Source: Bacteroidota bacterium (GTDB lineage Bacteria; Bacteroidota; Bacteroidia; 2-12-FULL-35-15). Taken from it: a stretch of DNA of 5,437 nucleotides. How positions within the stretch are numbered: position 1 is the stretch's first letter; each line of letters opens with the position of its first letter. Under the pieces are notes generated by a model, which did no database searches, was not told the DNA's origin, and saw only the letters and a list, made by a program, of their open reading frames with translations. Shown piece by piece: positions 5,371-5,437 of this stretch. The stretch is taken from positions 1 through 5,437 of the forward strand of contig JAIOQD010000340.1 in NCBI GenBank assembly GCA_021413595.1, in the 5' to 3' direction. A program made the position numbers and the translations under genes.

Positions 5371-5437
5371 TTGTCTGTAAATATGGTTTTCATTCACAAT
5401 TTAAAGATTATTTAGAAATTAAAGGTAATGATAGAAT
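5371..5437. other. Right edge, no supportable feature
   Basis: These 67 AT-rich bases show no complete gene. An ATG at 5427-5429 is open for only three codons before the window ends. Minus-strand frames entering from the right edge all stop within ten codons. Either could be the margin of a neighbouring gene, which cannot be judged here. Confidence 0.5.

Noticed and set aside
5185..5397. Open frame of 70 codons on the minus strand at the right end
   Set aside because: It runs across the nested inverted repeat at 5227-5370; such repeat-derived frames are commonly misannotated as hypothetical proteins.
5427..5437. ATG at 5427-5429 with an AAGG upstream
   Set aside because: Only three full codons precede the window edge, so a gene start cannot be supported.

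Overview
The window reads as a stretch of ordinary Bacteroidota chromosome. The DNA is AT-rich. The DnaE and S16 proteins have the wording typical of that phylum. The promoter in front of rpsP resembles the Bacteroidota form (TTG, then TAnnTTTG), and rpsP has no Shine-Dalgarno sequence but an A-rich run before its ATG. I cannot name the genus.

Layout, left to right. Positions 1-2823 (minus strand) hold the first 941 codons of dnaE, the replicative DNA polymerase III alpha subunit; its C-terminus lies beyond the left edge. Positions 2824-3428 are a 605-base gap without a credible gene. It contains a cluster of short repeats (about 2941-3132), an AT-only hairpin, and the terminator of the next gene (3350-3385). 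Positions 3429-4247 (minus) encode a 272-residue protein with two tandem universal-stress-protein (USP) domains. The 307-base gap 4248-4554 separates this gene from the divergent rpsP and carries candidate promoters for both, an 11-bp tandem repeat and a nine-codon leader reading frame. Positions 4555-5073 (plus) encode ribosomal protein S16 with a long C-terminal extension, followed at once by a strong intrinsic terminator (5100-5134). From 5135 to the right edge there is no gene. The main feature there is a repeat of about 140 bases whose inverted arms could fold into a three-stem structure.

The three genes serve replication (dnaE), stress response or signalling (usp) and ribosome assembly (rpsP). 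Terminators behind usp and rpsP and the divergent start of usp and rpsP indicate separate transcription units, so there is no evidence of a dedicated pathway. I found no sign of a new multi-gene system. The parts that deserve a second look are the two intergenic repeat clusters, which share a 15-base sequence and appear to belong to dispersed repeat families, and the rpsP leader.
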